A stretch of DNA of 64,000 bases from positions 5,882,001-5,946,000 of the forward strand of contig NZ_CP143867.1 of NCBI RefSeq assembly GCF_036416795.1. The letters run 5' to 3'. Position 1 is the stretch's first letter; each line of letters opens with the position of its first letter. The translations under genes and the position numbers were made by a program. This stretch comes from Bacteroides sp. MSB163 (lineage in GTDB: Bacteria > Bacteroidota > Bacteroidia > Bacteroidales > Bacteroidaceae). Positions 41,360 to 50,065 of the stretch are shown here, piece after piece. The notes under the pieces are model-generated. The model saw only the letters and a program-made list of their open reading frames with translations, was not told the origin of the DNA and ran no database searches.

Positions 41360-44200
41360 TTATTTGATGATAATCTTTTCACTACGAAACACTTTTACGT
41401 TTTCTTTATCCGTAATGCCTTCTTTCACTTTCAGATTCCTGATCTCAGCGCCAATCACATCGTCCAGTACTACTGCATAACGCCCATCTTTCTGCTCAGC
41501 ACTGATACTGCAATTATCTAATAGGAAGTCCTTCACATGACGCGCCCAGAAACCAAAAGAAGGTTGTATTTTCAAATCACCTACATTATAACGTCCTACT
41601 CCGATTTCAGGCGGATATGCTTCTGCATCTTCTACCGGATGTCCGCCTTTCACGAGTAAATTTACATCATGGAACTGTACATTCTTAATATATCCGGTAT
41701 GCTGACCATTCGGCAAGCGGAATGTCAGTCCTCCTTCCACAACCTCTGTATCCGGCAGTTTGAAACCTGCAATGATGGGAGTTGCCGTATTTTGAGAGCC
41801 ATCGTATGCTTTCCAGCGATCTCCCCGGAAAGAACTTCCACCATAAACCTCATCAATATCTACTCCACAAATCACAATATTCTCCACTTGCCCGATATCA
41901 GAGTTAGTCACCAGCAACTCTTTACGTACACTTCCATTTTCCGTGAATGTAAAAGGAGCGACATCAGCACCCAACACACGGCCTCTATTGGATATAGATA
42001 TGAAGAACGGAGCACGGGTACGATGCATCACCGAACGGGAATGTATCGGTCCTGTCTTTCCACTATTCAGATGGACATTTTTTATATGTCCGCCATCATT
42101 GGTAGATATGGAGAAACCTGCTTTATTGGCACCCAGTACATAAATATTATCCACGTATAAGTCCTGAATATCATCCGCTGTTTCCGAACCTATCTGGAAT
42201 AGGTTACAATTGGTATCTCCAACGATATTGCGTACCATATAGTTACGTGCCGGACGGGTAAAACCTAATGAACAATCCGAACCCGGTTTCACAATATCAT
42301 CCGAACTGACACGCGAATAAATGTTCGTCACCGTTACATCATTGCACGCCATAAAGTCGTAGATATCACGGGCATTCCGGGTATTATGTTTGGCAAAATA
42401 GGTATCATGCACATGAATACCATCAGTACCTGTAGCCAACAAAACAAAATGCCCTCCCTGATCTATATGCAGCATATTGCTGACATCATAATTCTTCCGG
42501 TTATCCGTATCTATGTAGTAAGGCTCATCTTTTTGCGGATCATACCACATATCTTTACCCATAGCCCAGCCTCCAATTTCAATATTGGTACAAAGTTTTA
42601 AAGAAAACATTTTGTCGCAACGTTTCTCGGGAGCATTATTCATAACTTTATCAGAAGTAACCAAATTACCATTACCCGTGATACGGCCTGTGCCCACAAT
42701 CTTCACATTATCAATGCGTTCTCCAAAGAACATTGCATTGCGGAAGAACGTATGTCCCACATCCTGCTTCGTCAGATAGTTTTCCGGATCGGCATAAGGA
42801 CGAGGATCGGTAGGAGAAAGTCCCGAACGATAGGCCCGGTCACTAAACCAGGTCGTTTCCGGTGCATCACCACCCGGAAGTCCCTGAATTGTGGCGTCTG
42901 CATCCAGATGTAACCAGACATTACTCAACAGATGAACCGTCCGCACATTATAGGTGCCTGCCGTAAATCGCAGAATCCCCCCACCCAACTTATTCATCTC
43001 TATAATAGCTTTGTTTATGGCTTCCGTATCGTCTGCTATTCCATCTCCTTTTACTCCTGTAGTCTTAATATCCTGCAAACCGGAATAGAACCAGGCTATA
43101 TTTGATTCTCCCTGGTTATCACCTCCTTTTACAAGCAGTTTAAAAGCATACAATTGATTAGGATTCAACCGGCCGGCGGTAGCGAAATCATCGTCCGGCA
43201 ATATCGCTGTTCTTACAGGTTTCCATGTTTTTCCCTTATCCTCTGACAATAACAAAGTCACGGATTCCGCATTACGAGGCGCTGTCCAGTAGAAAGAAGT
43301 GAAAGATAAATCCCAATCCTTTTTATATGTAAATGCCTGTAAGGGGGTACGGGTAAAATCAGCAATAGTCGTCACACCTTCAAAAGTTGCAGTAGCAACC
43401 GGACTATGCAGAACTTCCGGTTGAGAGGTTATATAATCAGCCTCGAATGTATAATTACCTTTTTCCGGTATTGCCACTCCGCGAAAACAAAGACGGATAT
43501 CAGGGCCGTTAGAGGGACGGAAATCCAAATCTTTAAATATTAACAGAGTACCTTTCTTCCCATCTTTACGAATTTCCACATCCCCAACCTTTTTATATGA
43601 ATAGTTGGTTCCGGTTCTGCCGATAGACTGTTTAGGCAAATCACGAAGAATCACTTCTCCACGACCTATTACATTTACCGTTGTATTGTCCAATGTTACA
43701 GCAATCCCTTCCGGTACGCGGATAGTGACAGTAGTCATCGGGCTACGCTGTCCGGCATAAAAATCAAGTGTCAGATTTCCCGCAGTCTTTATGGTAAATG
43801 TAGTACGGTCCAACTTTATCACGGGAGGTAACGCTCCTTTACGTACCCCTATAAACAAACGCTTTTTAGAGGCTGATTGTAAGTAATCACCATTAACCGG
43901 AAGACCTTCCGTTTTCTCCTGTCCGGTAGAAGTAAAAAGACGATAAAAGCCCGAACCGGAATGAACCAACTGTTCTTTCAGAGCTTCAACTGACGGCAAA
44001 GTAGAACTTAAGCCCTCATTTTCGGGAGTATCTACAGTATAACGATAAGTAGAACCTTCAAACAACAATAAAGAATCACTCGTCAGTTGCCAAGGATACA
44101 ATTCCCCTGCCTGAATGCCTGTTCCTACCACTCCCAATAACAGGGACAAAAGAAAAGTCTTTGATAATATAGCTCTCATATCCAATAGTATATTTTTCAT
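41360..44200 (-). CDS. Large GH28/pectate-lyase-3-type beta-helix enzyme
   Basis: A 946-residue exported protein. The first 380 residues are beta-sandwich modules, including a fibronectin-like stretch (SFYWTAPRNAESVTLLLSEDKGKTW). Then a right-handed beta-helix opens with TTGVKGDGIADDTEAINKAI, the standard entry of pectate_lyase_3/GH28 proteins. SSDDIVKPGSDC (Asp634/Asp635) occupies the place of the catalytic DD pair, and NIVGDTNCNLFQIGSE follows. These features suggest an exo-acting hydrolase on uronide-containing glycan, but the missing GHG and RIK motifs make the family assignment tentative. It lies 3 bp behind PL6. A start at the second Met (residue 8) is also possible. Confidence 0.75.
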   Translation of the reverse strand: MKNILLDMRAILSKTFLLSLLLGVVGTGIQAGELYPWQLTSDSLLLFEGSTYRYTVDTPENEGLSSTLPSVEALKEQLVHSGSGFYRLFTSTGQEKTEGLPVNGDYLQSASKKRLFIGVRKGALPPVIKLDRTTFTIKTAGNLTLDFYAGQRSPMTTVTIRVPEGIAVTLDNTTVNVIGRGEVILRDLPKQSIGRTGTNYSYKKVGDVEIRKDGKKGTLLIFKDLDFRPSNGPDIRLCFRGVAIPEKGNYTFEADYITSQPEVLHSPVATATFEGVTTIADFTRTPLQAFTYKKDWDLSFTSFYWTAPRNAESVTLLLSEDKGKTWKPVRTAILPDDDFATAGRLNPNQLYAFKLLVKGGDNQGESNIAWFYSGLQDIKTTGVKGDGIADDTEAINKAIIEMNKLGGGILRFTAGTYNVRTVHLLSNVWLHLDADATIQGLPGGDAPETTWFSDRAYRSGLSPTDPRPYADPENYLTKQDVGHTFFRNAMFFGERIDNVKIVGTGRITGNGNLVTSDKVMNNAPEKRCDKMFSLKLCTNIEIGGWAMGKDMWYDPQKDEPYYIDTDNRKNYDVSNMLHIDQGGHFVLLATGTDGIHVHDTYFAKHNTRNARDIYDFMACNDVTVTNIYSRVSSDDIVKPGSDCSLGFTRPARNYMVRNIVGDTNCNLFQIGSETADDIQDLYVDNIYVLGANKAGFSISTNDGGHIKNVHLNSGKTGPIHSRSVMHRTRAPFFISISNRGRVLGADVAPFTFTENGSVRKELLVTNSDIGQVENIVICGVDIDEVYGGSSFRGDRWKAYDGSQNTATPIIAGFKLPDTEVVEGGLTFRLPNGQHTGYIKNVQFHDVNLLVKGGHPVEDAEAYPPEIGVGRYNVGDLKIQPSFGFWARHVKDFLLDNCSISAEQKDGRYAVVLDDVIGAEIRNLKVKEGITDKENVKVFRSEKIIIK

Positions 44201-44203
44201 AAA

Positions 44204-45610
44204 TTAGCGATTCGTATTGATATGGTTAACATTCTCTTTCAACGCCTTATACCATGCCGGACCGGCAGTAAAGATACAGGCATCTATCCGTTCTTTTTCC
44301 TTTTGGTTCAAACCGTCAGGCATATCAACCGGTCTAAAACCTCCTCTCACCTGTTCATAAGGAACACTCGAAAAGGAATTCTTATCAGAAAATGCCCACT
44401 TATTATCCAGAAATAAGAAGCCGGGAAGCACTTCATCCGCCCTTACAATTTTCAAATCAGGAGTTTGCCCTGCAAACAGATTATGGGCAAAGCGAACATT
44501 ACGAGGCATCTTTTCTCCACGACCAGAACCTAATTCCAAAGAACTATTCAAGAAGGTATTATAAGCGATATCCACATTCTCTACCCGATGATATGAAGTC
44601 AGCGGTTCTTGTTTCACATCCGTTTCTGCTGTAGGGCGTTCATAGACTCCCACGCGTACCAATAACCCGAATGATCTTACATCCTTCATATAATTATCAT
44701 AAACTGTATGTCCCTGGTTAATAATACGGATACCAGCAGTTCCACGCAAATTATGTCCTATAAATGTATTCGACTCTATTACATTGTAATGTCCATGACG
44801 ACAAACCAATCCACCGGCAGATTCATAAAACAAGTTTCTACGCAATACATTATGACAAGACTTCACAGAAATAATCTCATTTTCTCCACTACACCTGAAA
44901 AAGACATTGTCCTCAACAATTGTCCGAGATTCCAACTGAGAAGACCAAGAGTGTCCGATACGAATAATTTCTGCTCCGTTGCCACCATAAGGCTGACGTT
45001 CGCCGAAAAAATTATGATCTATCAAGTGGTTATTCAAATGGTTATCAGCACTGAGCCACACTTGTAGAACCAGTCCTCCTACCCGTTTATTAGCAAAATA
45101 ACAGTGGTCTATCCGGTTATTGGTTCCTCGTAATCCAACCCAGTATTCATCCCCTTCATTCGGTCGTTCACCTTTCTGAGGGTCATTACACTCATCAATC
45201 ACACAACGAGTCATCCGGCAATAAGATGCATATTCTCCTTTCTCCCTCTGAAAATCAATCATATCATGCCCTATGGCCCACGCCTTATAAAAGAGTAAAT
45301 CCTCCAGTTGCAGATACTCCCCATATATCTTCAGCCTTAACTTCCCCGAAACAATAGCCCTTCCGGGATTCTCAGCCCGCCAGACAATCGGTTTACCAAA
45401 AACCCCTTTACCCGTAAAATGTATTTCTTCCAGATTATGATACGTTCCGTCTTTCAGTACGACGGCATCCCCCGGCTGCAAATTTCCACTACCCAGCAAC
45501 TGTTTCATCGCCGGAACATCTTTCGGTGAAAATGTATACTCTTTGGCATTAGCAAAGAGTGACACTGTTAAAAGCAAAAGAACACAAAGTTTTTTCATCA
45601 TGTTTTTCAA
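44204..45610 (-). CDS. PL6 polysaccharide lyase (chondroitinase B/alginate lyase family)
   Basis: A 468-residue exported beta-helix (signal MKNMMKKLCVLLLLTVSLFANA). PL6 lyases cleave alginate or dermatan sulphate by calcium-assisted beta-elimination. In the chondroitinase B of Pedobacter, Glu243 and Glu245 bind calcium, Lys250 is the base and Arg271 the acid. Here Glu243 and Glu245 (GENEII), Lys250 (SVKS) and Arg271 (CRHG) fall at the same positions, so the active site looks intact. No sulphatase is seen in the window, which argues against sulphated glycosaminoglycan and leaves alginate or another uronide open. It is the first gene of its unit; the unsaturated ends it makes would suit GH88 and GH105 encoded in this window. 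Confidence 0.9.
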   Translation of the reverse strand: MKNMMKKLCVLLLLTVSLFANAKEYTFSPKDVPAMKQLLGSGNLQPGDAVVLKDGTYHNLEEIHFTGKGVFGKPIVWRAENPGRAIVSGKLRLKIYGEYLQLEDLLFYKAWAIGHDMIDFQREKGEYASYCRMTRCVIDECNDPQKGERPNEGDEYWVGLRGTNNRIDHCYFANKRVGGLVLQVWLSADNHLNNHLIDHNFFGERQPYGGNGAEIIRIGHSWSSQLESRTIVEDNVFFRCSGENEIISVKSCHNVLRRNLFYESAGGLVCRHGHYNVIESNTFIGHNLRGTAGIRIINQGHTVYDNYMKDVRSFGLLVRVGVYERPTAETDVKQEPLTSYHRVENVDIAYNTFLNSSLELGSGRGEKMPRNVRFAHNLFAGQTPDLKIVRADEVLPGFLFLDNKWAFSDKNSFSSVPYEQVRGGFRPVDMPDGLNQKEKERIDACIFTAGPAWYKALKENVNHINTNR

Positions 45611-45631
45611 TTAGAGTTTAAAATCACAGAG

Positions 45632-45639
45632 CAAATATA
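45632..45639 (-). promoter_or_regulatory. Putative -7 box of the PL6 unit
   Basis: On the minus strand TATATTTG matches the consensus exactly and would give a leader of about 15 nt. The CTCAA site at the 54-nt distance is absent; only TTTGAGA (45687-45693) is found, in the other orientation and about 47 nt away. Confidence 0.55.
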
Positions 45640-45742
45640 GATGATTAAAACATGAACGGAAATAGCCTCCTTCCCTCCGGAAGTAGTTTGAGAAGATAAT
45701 TCAAAAGAATGGTACGTTTTTATAAACCTGAAGTGCAGATAT

Positions 45743-45786
45743 AAAAAAATCGTCCCCTTACATTGTGATTACAACGTAAGGGGACG
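45743..45786 (-). terminator. Intrinsic terminator after the OmpH-like gene
   Basis: A 16-bp stem with one G-U pair (45771-45786 with 45751-45766) and a 4-nt loop, followed on the minus strand by ATTTTTTT. It begins 25 bp past the stop codon of the OmpH-like gene. Confidence 0.93.
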
Positions 45787-45811
45787 ACCCTTTTCTAAAA
45801 ATAGAAATTAT

Positions 45812-46423
45812 TTATTTCTTAGCCGGTGCCGGAGAAGAATATCTTGCATTCAATCCGTCTACAATTTCTTTTGTAATATTATAGATGCTGTCAGCATACA
45901 ACAGGTTATCAAAACCGGTATTACTGATAATCATGCTGTATCCCTTTGTTTTATTATACTCTTTCAGGAAAGCATTGATAGAATCACGCAATTGCAAGCT
46001 GTTCTTTTCGTTTTCGCTCATCAACTCTGACTGCAATTTATTGCTCAAAGCCTGCAAGTCTTGCTCCAGTTTAGCAATACGGTTGTATTCCTGTTGAGCT
46101 CTTTCCGGAGAAAGATACGCATTATTCTGATACTTCGTCTGGAATTCCTGTTTCTGTTTTTCTAATTCCCGAGCTTTCTGGTTTATCGTCAAACGAACAT
46201 TTTCACTCTTCTTTACCATACCTTCATTCAGGTCGATGCAGAAATTATATTGTGACAGAAGCGTATCTATTTCAACATAAGCAATCTTCATTCCAGAAAG
46301 TTCACCTGAAGCTTGTCCTGACGTAGTTGCCGTTTGATTATCAGCTTTACCTGTACACTGAGAAAATAAAACGATAAGTGCAAGGGCAGCCAAACCGTTT
46401 ACGAGGTAGTTCAATCTCTTCAT
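45812..46423 (-). CDS. OmpH/Skp-family lipoprotein
   Basis: A 203-residue lipoprotein (lipobox FSQC near residue 23). The middle (about 75-150) is a charged alpha-helical coiled coil (KARELEKQKQEFQTKYQNN, LEQDLQALSNKL) like the tentacles of Skp/OmpH, framed by the beta-strand segments IAYVEIDTLLSQY and YSMIISNTG. Skp-type chaperones carry outer-membrane proteins across the periplasm, but this one is lipid-anchored, as several Bacteroides OmpH relatives are. It lies 29 bp behind a small membrane protein gene and is probably cotranscribed with it. Confidence 0.88.
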   Translation of the reverse strand: MKRLNYLVNGLAALALIVLFSQCTGKADNQTATTSGQASGELSGMKIAYVEIDTLLSQYNFCIDLNEGMVKKSENVRLTINQKARELEKQKQEFQTKYQNNAYLSPERAQQEYNRIAKLEQDLQALSNKLQSELMSENEKNSLQLRDSINAFLKEYNKTKGYSMIISNTGFDNLLYADSIYNITKEIVDGLNARYSSPAPAKK

Positions 46424-46452
46424 AACTTGTAAAAAATATAGTTTTTAAATTA

Positions 46453-46686
46453 TTAATTCATACTATCATTTAAGGCTTTTTCCAATTCGTCAATGGAGAA
46501 ACGGGGTTTCTTCTGTGCTTCCCGGTCCTGCGACTGGGCACACCCAATACCTCTCTCCCGCATTGCTTTATTACCGCTGACGTGCCCGTTCGGGAACTTT
46601 CCGCCTTTCACAAAAAAGACTTTTACACCTAATAATGCAATGCAAATAGCAACTATTAACAAACTTATCAATACTGTATCGAGCAT
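46453..46686 (-). CDS. Small single-helix membrane protein, unknown function
   Basis: A 77-residue protein with one N-terminal membrane helix (LDTVLISLLIVAICIALLGV, about 2-21) and a soluble, mostly cytoplasmic tail with GKFPNGHVSGNKAMRERGIGC. The tail's Gly- and Cys-containing segment suggests a conserved short motif, but I do not recognise a named family. It is followed 29 bp later by the OmpH-like gene. Confidence 0.75.
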   Translation of the reverse strand: MLDTVLISLLIVAICIALLGVKVFFVKGGKFPNGHVSGNKAMRERGIGCAQSQDREAQKKPRFSIDELEKALNDSMN

Positions 46687-46766
46687 TTCTACTATTTTTG
46701 TAATACGAAAATAGACTGCATTTCAGCAAAATGAAAATAAAATTTTCTTTTGCATTCAATTTGCTC

Positions 46767-46788
46767 TATTTTTGTGGGTGCAAATATA
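46767..46788. promoter_or_regulatory. Divergent -7 boxes between the small membrane protein gene and pepD
   Basis: TATTTTTG on the plus strand (46767-46774) faces pepD, and TATATTTG on the minus strand (46788-46781) faces the membrane protein gene. Both match TAnnTTTG, though neither has a well-spaced -33 box and the pepD leader would be long (about 130 nt). Nothing else is evident in the 227-bp gap. Confidence 0.4.
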
Positions 46789-46913
46789 GGGCTTTGTATG
46801 GACTAACCCACTTTTTTTACCATAAAAAAAGAGAAGCGGTTATAAAATAGCCAATTGATTTAACTATATTTAGCAATAAGAGATTAAATACGAACATTCA
46901 TAAAGGAATTAAT

Positions 46914-48374
46914 ATGGAAAAGAATGAACTGAAGCCGGCAGGCGTTTTTCATTATTTCGATGAAATCTGCCAAGTGCCGCGTCCTTCGAAGAAGGAAGAG
47001 AAAATGATTGCTTATCTGAAAGCATTCGGTGAAAAACATAAGTTGGAAACGCTGGTTGACGAAGCCGGCAACGTCCTCATCAAAAAGCCCGCTACACCGG
47101 GTATGGAGAACCGTAAGACCGTAGTGCTGCAATCTCACATCGACATGGTGTGTGAAAAGAACAACGATGTGCAGCACGACTTCCTCACCGACCCGATAGA
47201 AACCGTAATTGAAGGGGAATGGCTGAAAGCCAAAGGTACAACGCTGGGAGCCGACAACGGTATCGGTGTAGCTACAGAACTGGCTATCCTTGCAGACGAC
47301 AGCATCCAGCACGGACCTTTGGAATGTCTGTTTACGGTGGACGAAGAAACCGGACTGACAGGTGCCTTTGCCCTGAAAGAAGGTTTCATGAACGGTGATA
47401 TTCTGTTGAACCTCGACTCGGAAGATGAAGGTGAACTCTTTATCGGCTGTGCAGGAGGTATCGACTCCGTTGCAGAGTTTACATATAAAGAGGTGGATGT
47501 ACCTGCCGGATACTTCTGCTGCAAGGTACAAGTGAAAGGATTGAAAGGCGGACACTCCGGTGGAGATATCCATTTGGGGCTCGGTAATGCCAATAAGATA
47601 TTGAACCGTTTCCTGAGTCAAACTTTCCAGAAGTATGATATGTACTTGTGTGAAATAGACGGTGGTAATCTGCGCAATGCCATTGCACGCGAAGCACACG
47701 CGGTTATTGCTATACCGGAGGATTACAAGCATGACCTGCGTGCCGATCTGAATATTTTTGCAGCGGAAGTACAAGCTGAGTATACCGTAGTCGATCCGGG
47801 GTTGCAACTCATCTTAGAATCGGAAAACGCCCGTGCGAAAGCCATCGACAAAGATACTACGAAGCGTCTGCTGCAAAGCCTCTACGCTTGTCCTCACGGA
47901 GTGTACGCTATGAGCCAGGACATTCCCGGACTGGTAGAAACGTCTACAAACCTTGCATCCGTCAAGATGAAGCCGGGCAATGTTATCCGCATCGAAACCA
48001 GCCAACGCAGTTCTACCGCTTCGTCTAAGCAAGATATAGCCAATATGGTACGTACCGTATTCGATATGGGAGGCGCCAAAGTTACTTTCGGTGAAGGTTA
48101 TCCGGGCTGGAAACCTAATCCACACTCTGAAATACTGGAAATCGCCGTCGAGTCATACAAACGTTTATTCGGTGTAGATGCCAAGGTGAAAGCTATCCAT
48201 GCCGGACTGGAATGCGGTCTGTTCCTCGATAAGTACCCGGCACTGGATATGATTTCCTTTGGTCCTACTTTGCAGGGTGTGCATTCTCCCGATGAACGGA
48301 TGCTGATTCCTACAGTAGATAAGTTCTGGAAACACCTGCTGGATATCCTGGCTAATGTTCCCGTAAAGAGATAA
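46914..48374 (+). CDS. pepD: Aminoacyl-histidine dipeptidase (PepD/carnosinase, M20)
   Basis: A 486-residue cytoplasmic zinc peptidase that cleaves dipeptides such as Xaa-His. Seen: the metal ligands in LQSHIDMV, KGTTLGADNGIG and TVDEETGLTGA, the dimerisation domain start KGLKGGHSGGDIH, and the late metal His in LQGVHSPDE. Length matches the family (about 485). It is a single plus-strand gene with no evident link to its neighbours. Confidence 0.96.
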   Translation: MEKNELKPAGVFHYFDEICQVPRPSKKEEKMIAYLKAFGEKHKLETLVDEAGNVLIKKPATPGMENRKTVVLQSHIDMVCEKNNDVQHDFLTDPIETVIEGEWLKAKGTTLGADNGIGVATELAILADDSIQHGPLECLFTVDEETGLTGAFALKEGFMNGDILLNLDSEDEGELFIGCAGGIDSVAEFTYKEVDVPAGYFCCKVQVKGLKGGHSGGDIHLGLGNANKILNRFLSQTFQKYDMYLCEIDGGNLRNAIAREAHAVIAIPEDYKHDLRADLNIFAAEVQAEYTVVDPGLQLILESENARAKAIDKDTTKRLLQSLYACPHGVYAMSQDIPGLVETSTNLASVKMKPGNVIRIETSQRSSTASSKQDIANMVRTVFDMGGAKVTFGEGYPGWKPNPHSEILEIAVESYKRLFGVDAKVKAIHAGLECGLFLDKYPALDMISFGPTLQGVHSPDERMLIPTVDKFWKHLLDILANVPVKR

Positions 48375-48421
48375 CCCACATCCCTTATTCCTCTTATACG
48401 GATGGTTAAAGGGGAGTATGT

Positions 48422-48504
48422 AAAAGATGGCATCTTTTGATGTAAAAGATGCCATCTTTCGTAACATAAGATGCCACCTTTCGCTGCAAAAGATGGCATC
48501 TTTT
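48422..48504. repeat. Four-copy 22-bp palindromic repeat
   Basis: Copies begin at 48422, 48444, 48466 and 48488, an exact 22-bp period. Each is centred on the palindrome AAGATGGCATCTT or its GCCATC variant; the third copy is degenerate. It lies 47 bp after pepD and before the next plus-strand gene and could fold into several competing hairpins. No spacer diversity, so not a CRISPR. Confidence 0.9.
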
Positions 48505-48634
48505 GCATAATAGCCTATAGAGATATAACTCCTTTCAATATACCATCGTCTCATCAAGGTAGTAAGATAAAAGCGACAGATATAATAAAGCGACAGAAAT
48601 ACCGTTATTTAGTAAAACCTACAGAACGTATGGT

Positions 48635-50065
48635 ATGAAATCGAAAGCACTATACCTTATATATATATTCCCGATACTTTTCCTGTTGTCCTTTGCCGCC
48701 TGCGACGACATGGATGATTATTCGTCCGACCCGAAGCATACACTTTGGTTCTCACAGGACACGCTGCGTATGGACACCGTACTCACCGGCATTCCCACTT
48801 CCACCCGCCAACTGAAAGTTTACAATCCACATAAGAAGGCATTGCTGATATCTTCCATTATTCTTGCCGATGCCGGCAAATCCGGTTTCCGTATCAATGT
48901 GGATGGCATTAGGGGAGATCAATTCTCCGACATAGAAATTGCAGGAGAAGACAGCCTCTACATTTTTGTAGAAGCGACTCTGCCTCAGCAGGATAATGCA
49001 GACATCAGGTTGATAAAAGACTCTATCCTCTTTCAACTGAATGGCATCCGGCAAGAAGTTAAGCTACGGGCGTATGCACAGGATGCTTTTACTTTCCGGG
49101 GGAAAGTAATCGAGAAAGATACATTGATAGCCTCCCAACGGCCGATATTGATTTATGACAGTATCAGTGTAGCTCCGGATGCGCACTTAACGCTGGCGGC
49201 AGGTACCCGCCTGTATTTCCACGGCAAGGCTGGAATGCAGGTACACGGACGCTTATCTGTGACAGGCAGTTTATCCGCCCCGGTCGTTTTCCGGGGAGAT
49301 CGCACCGACCGTATGTTCCCTTATCTTCCTTACGACCGGTTACCGGGACAATGGGGCGGCATACGATTCTACAAGAGCAGTTACGAGAATCATCTTGTTT
49401 ATGCAGACATTCATGGAGGAAGTTTCGGTATTCGCTGTGACTCTTCGATGACAGACCGCAAGAAACTGACATTGGAGTCTTCTATCATACGGCAGGTATC
49501 AGGCAACGGACTGGAGTTGATATCGTGCCAGGTGGTGGTAGGAAACAGTGAAATCAGTAATGCGGGAGAGAATTGCGTCAGTTTGTTAGGGGGAGATTAT
49601 ACATTCACTCACTGTACGCTGGCTAATTATTTCAGTTGGAACGTACGGAAAGGAACGACATTGCAAGTCCGGAATGAACAGGATGACATGGCCTATCCGC
49701 TTTCATCGGCTATCTTCCGTAACTGTATCATTGCAGGTTCGGGCACGGATGAAATCAACGGAGGACGCTCCAAGAACGAGAGTATAGCTTTCAATTATTA
49801 CTTCTCACACTGCCTCATCAACTCGGTGAAAGAAGAGAATGACAAGATAGTTAATGTGATTTGGGAGAAAGACGATAACTTCTTGCTGATGGATAGCCGT
49901 ACGCAGGAATACAGCTTTAGCCTCAATGAAAAGTCTAAAGCCATCAATTTAGGAAAGCAAGAAGATGCTATCGCTTATCCGACAGACAGAAACGGGAACT
50001 CCCGACTACAAGATACAGCACCGGATGCGGGATGTTATGAGAAATCGGCTTCAAAAGATGAATAA
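48635..50065 (+). CDS. Beta-helix lipoprotein with choice-of-anchor-type N-terminal domain
   Basis: A 476-residue lipoprotein (signal ending LLSFAAC). Residues about 30-150 form a beta-sandwich of the type seen in surface proteins (FSQDTLRMDTVLTGIPTSTRQLKVYNPHKK). A right-handed beta-helix follows (IHGGSFGIRC, SIIRQVSGNGLELISCQVVVGNSEISNAG). The tail SAFNYYF...DAGCYE is typical of Bacteroides parallel-helix lipoproteins. No catalytic motif is seen, so it is more likely a binding or structural surface protein than an enzyme. Its last 8 bp overlap the start of the next gene. Confidence 0.85.
   Translation: MKSKALYLIYIFPILFLLSFAACDDMDDYSSDPKHTLWFSQDTLRMDTVLTGIPTSTRQLKVYNPHKKALLISSIILADAGKSGFRINVDGIRGDQFSDIEIAGEDSLYIFVEATLPQQDNADIRLIKDSILFQLNGIRQEVKLRAYAQDAFTFRGKVIEKDTLIASQRPILIYDSISVAPDAHLTLAAGTRLYFHGKAGMQVHGRLSVTGSLSAPVVFRGDRTDRMFPYLPYDRLPGQWGGIRFYKSSYENHLVYADIHGGSFGIRCDSSMTDRKKLTLESSIIRQVSGNGLELISCQVVVGNSEISNAGENCVSLLGGDYTFTHCTLANYFSWNVRKGTTLQVRNEQDDMAYPLSSAIFRNCIIAGSGTDEINGGRSKNESIAFNYYFSHCLINSVKEENDKIVNVIWEKDDNFLLMDSRTQEYSFSLNEKSKAINLGKQEDAIAYPTDRNGNSRLQDTAPDAGCYEKSASKDE

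Noticed and set aside
45687..45693. TTTGAGA upstream of the PL6 unit as a further HTCS site
   Set aside because: Orientation is reversed and the distance (about 47 nt) differs from the other three; kept only as a weak possibility.
48422..48504. Possible CRISPR array
   Set aside because: The units are contiguous palindromes without variable spacers, and no cas genes are present.
49965..50057. Longer start for the endonuclease/exonuclease/phosphatase gene
   Set aside because: These codons lie within the preceding lipoprotein gene, and the signal peptide begins at 50058.
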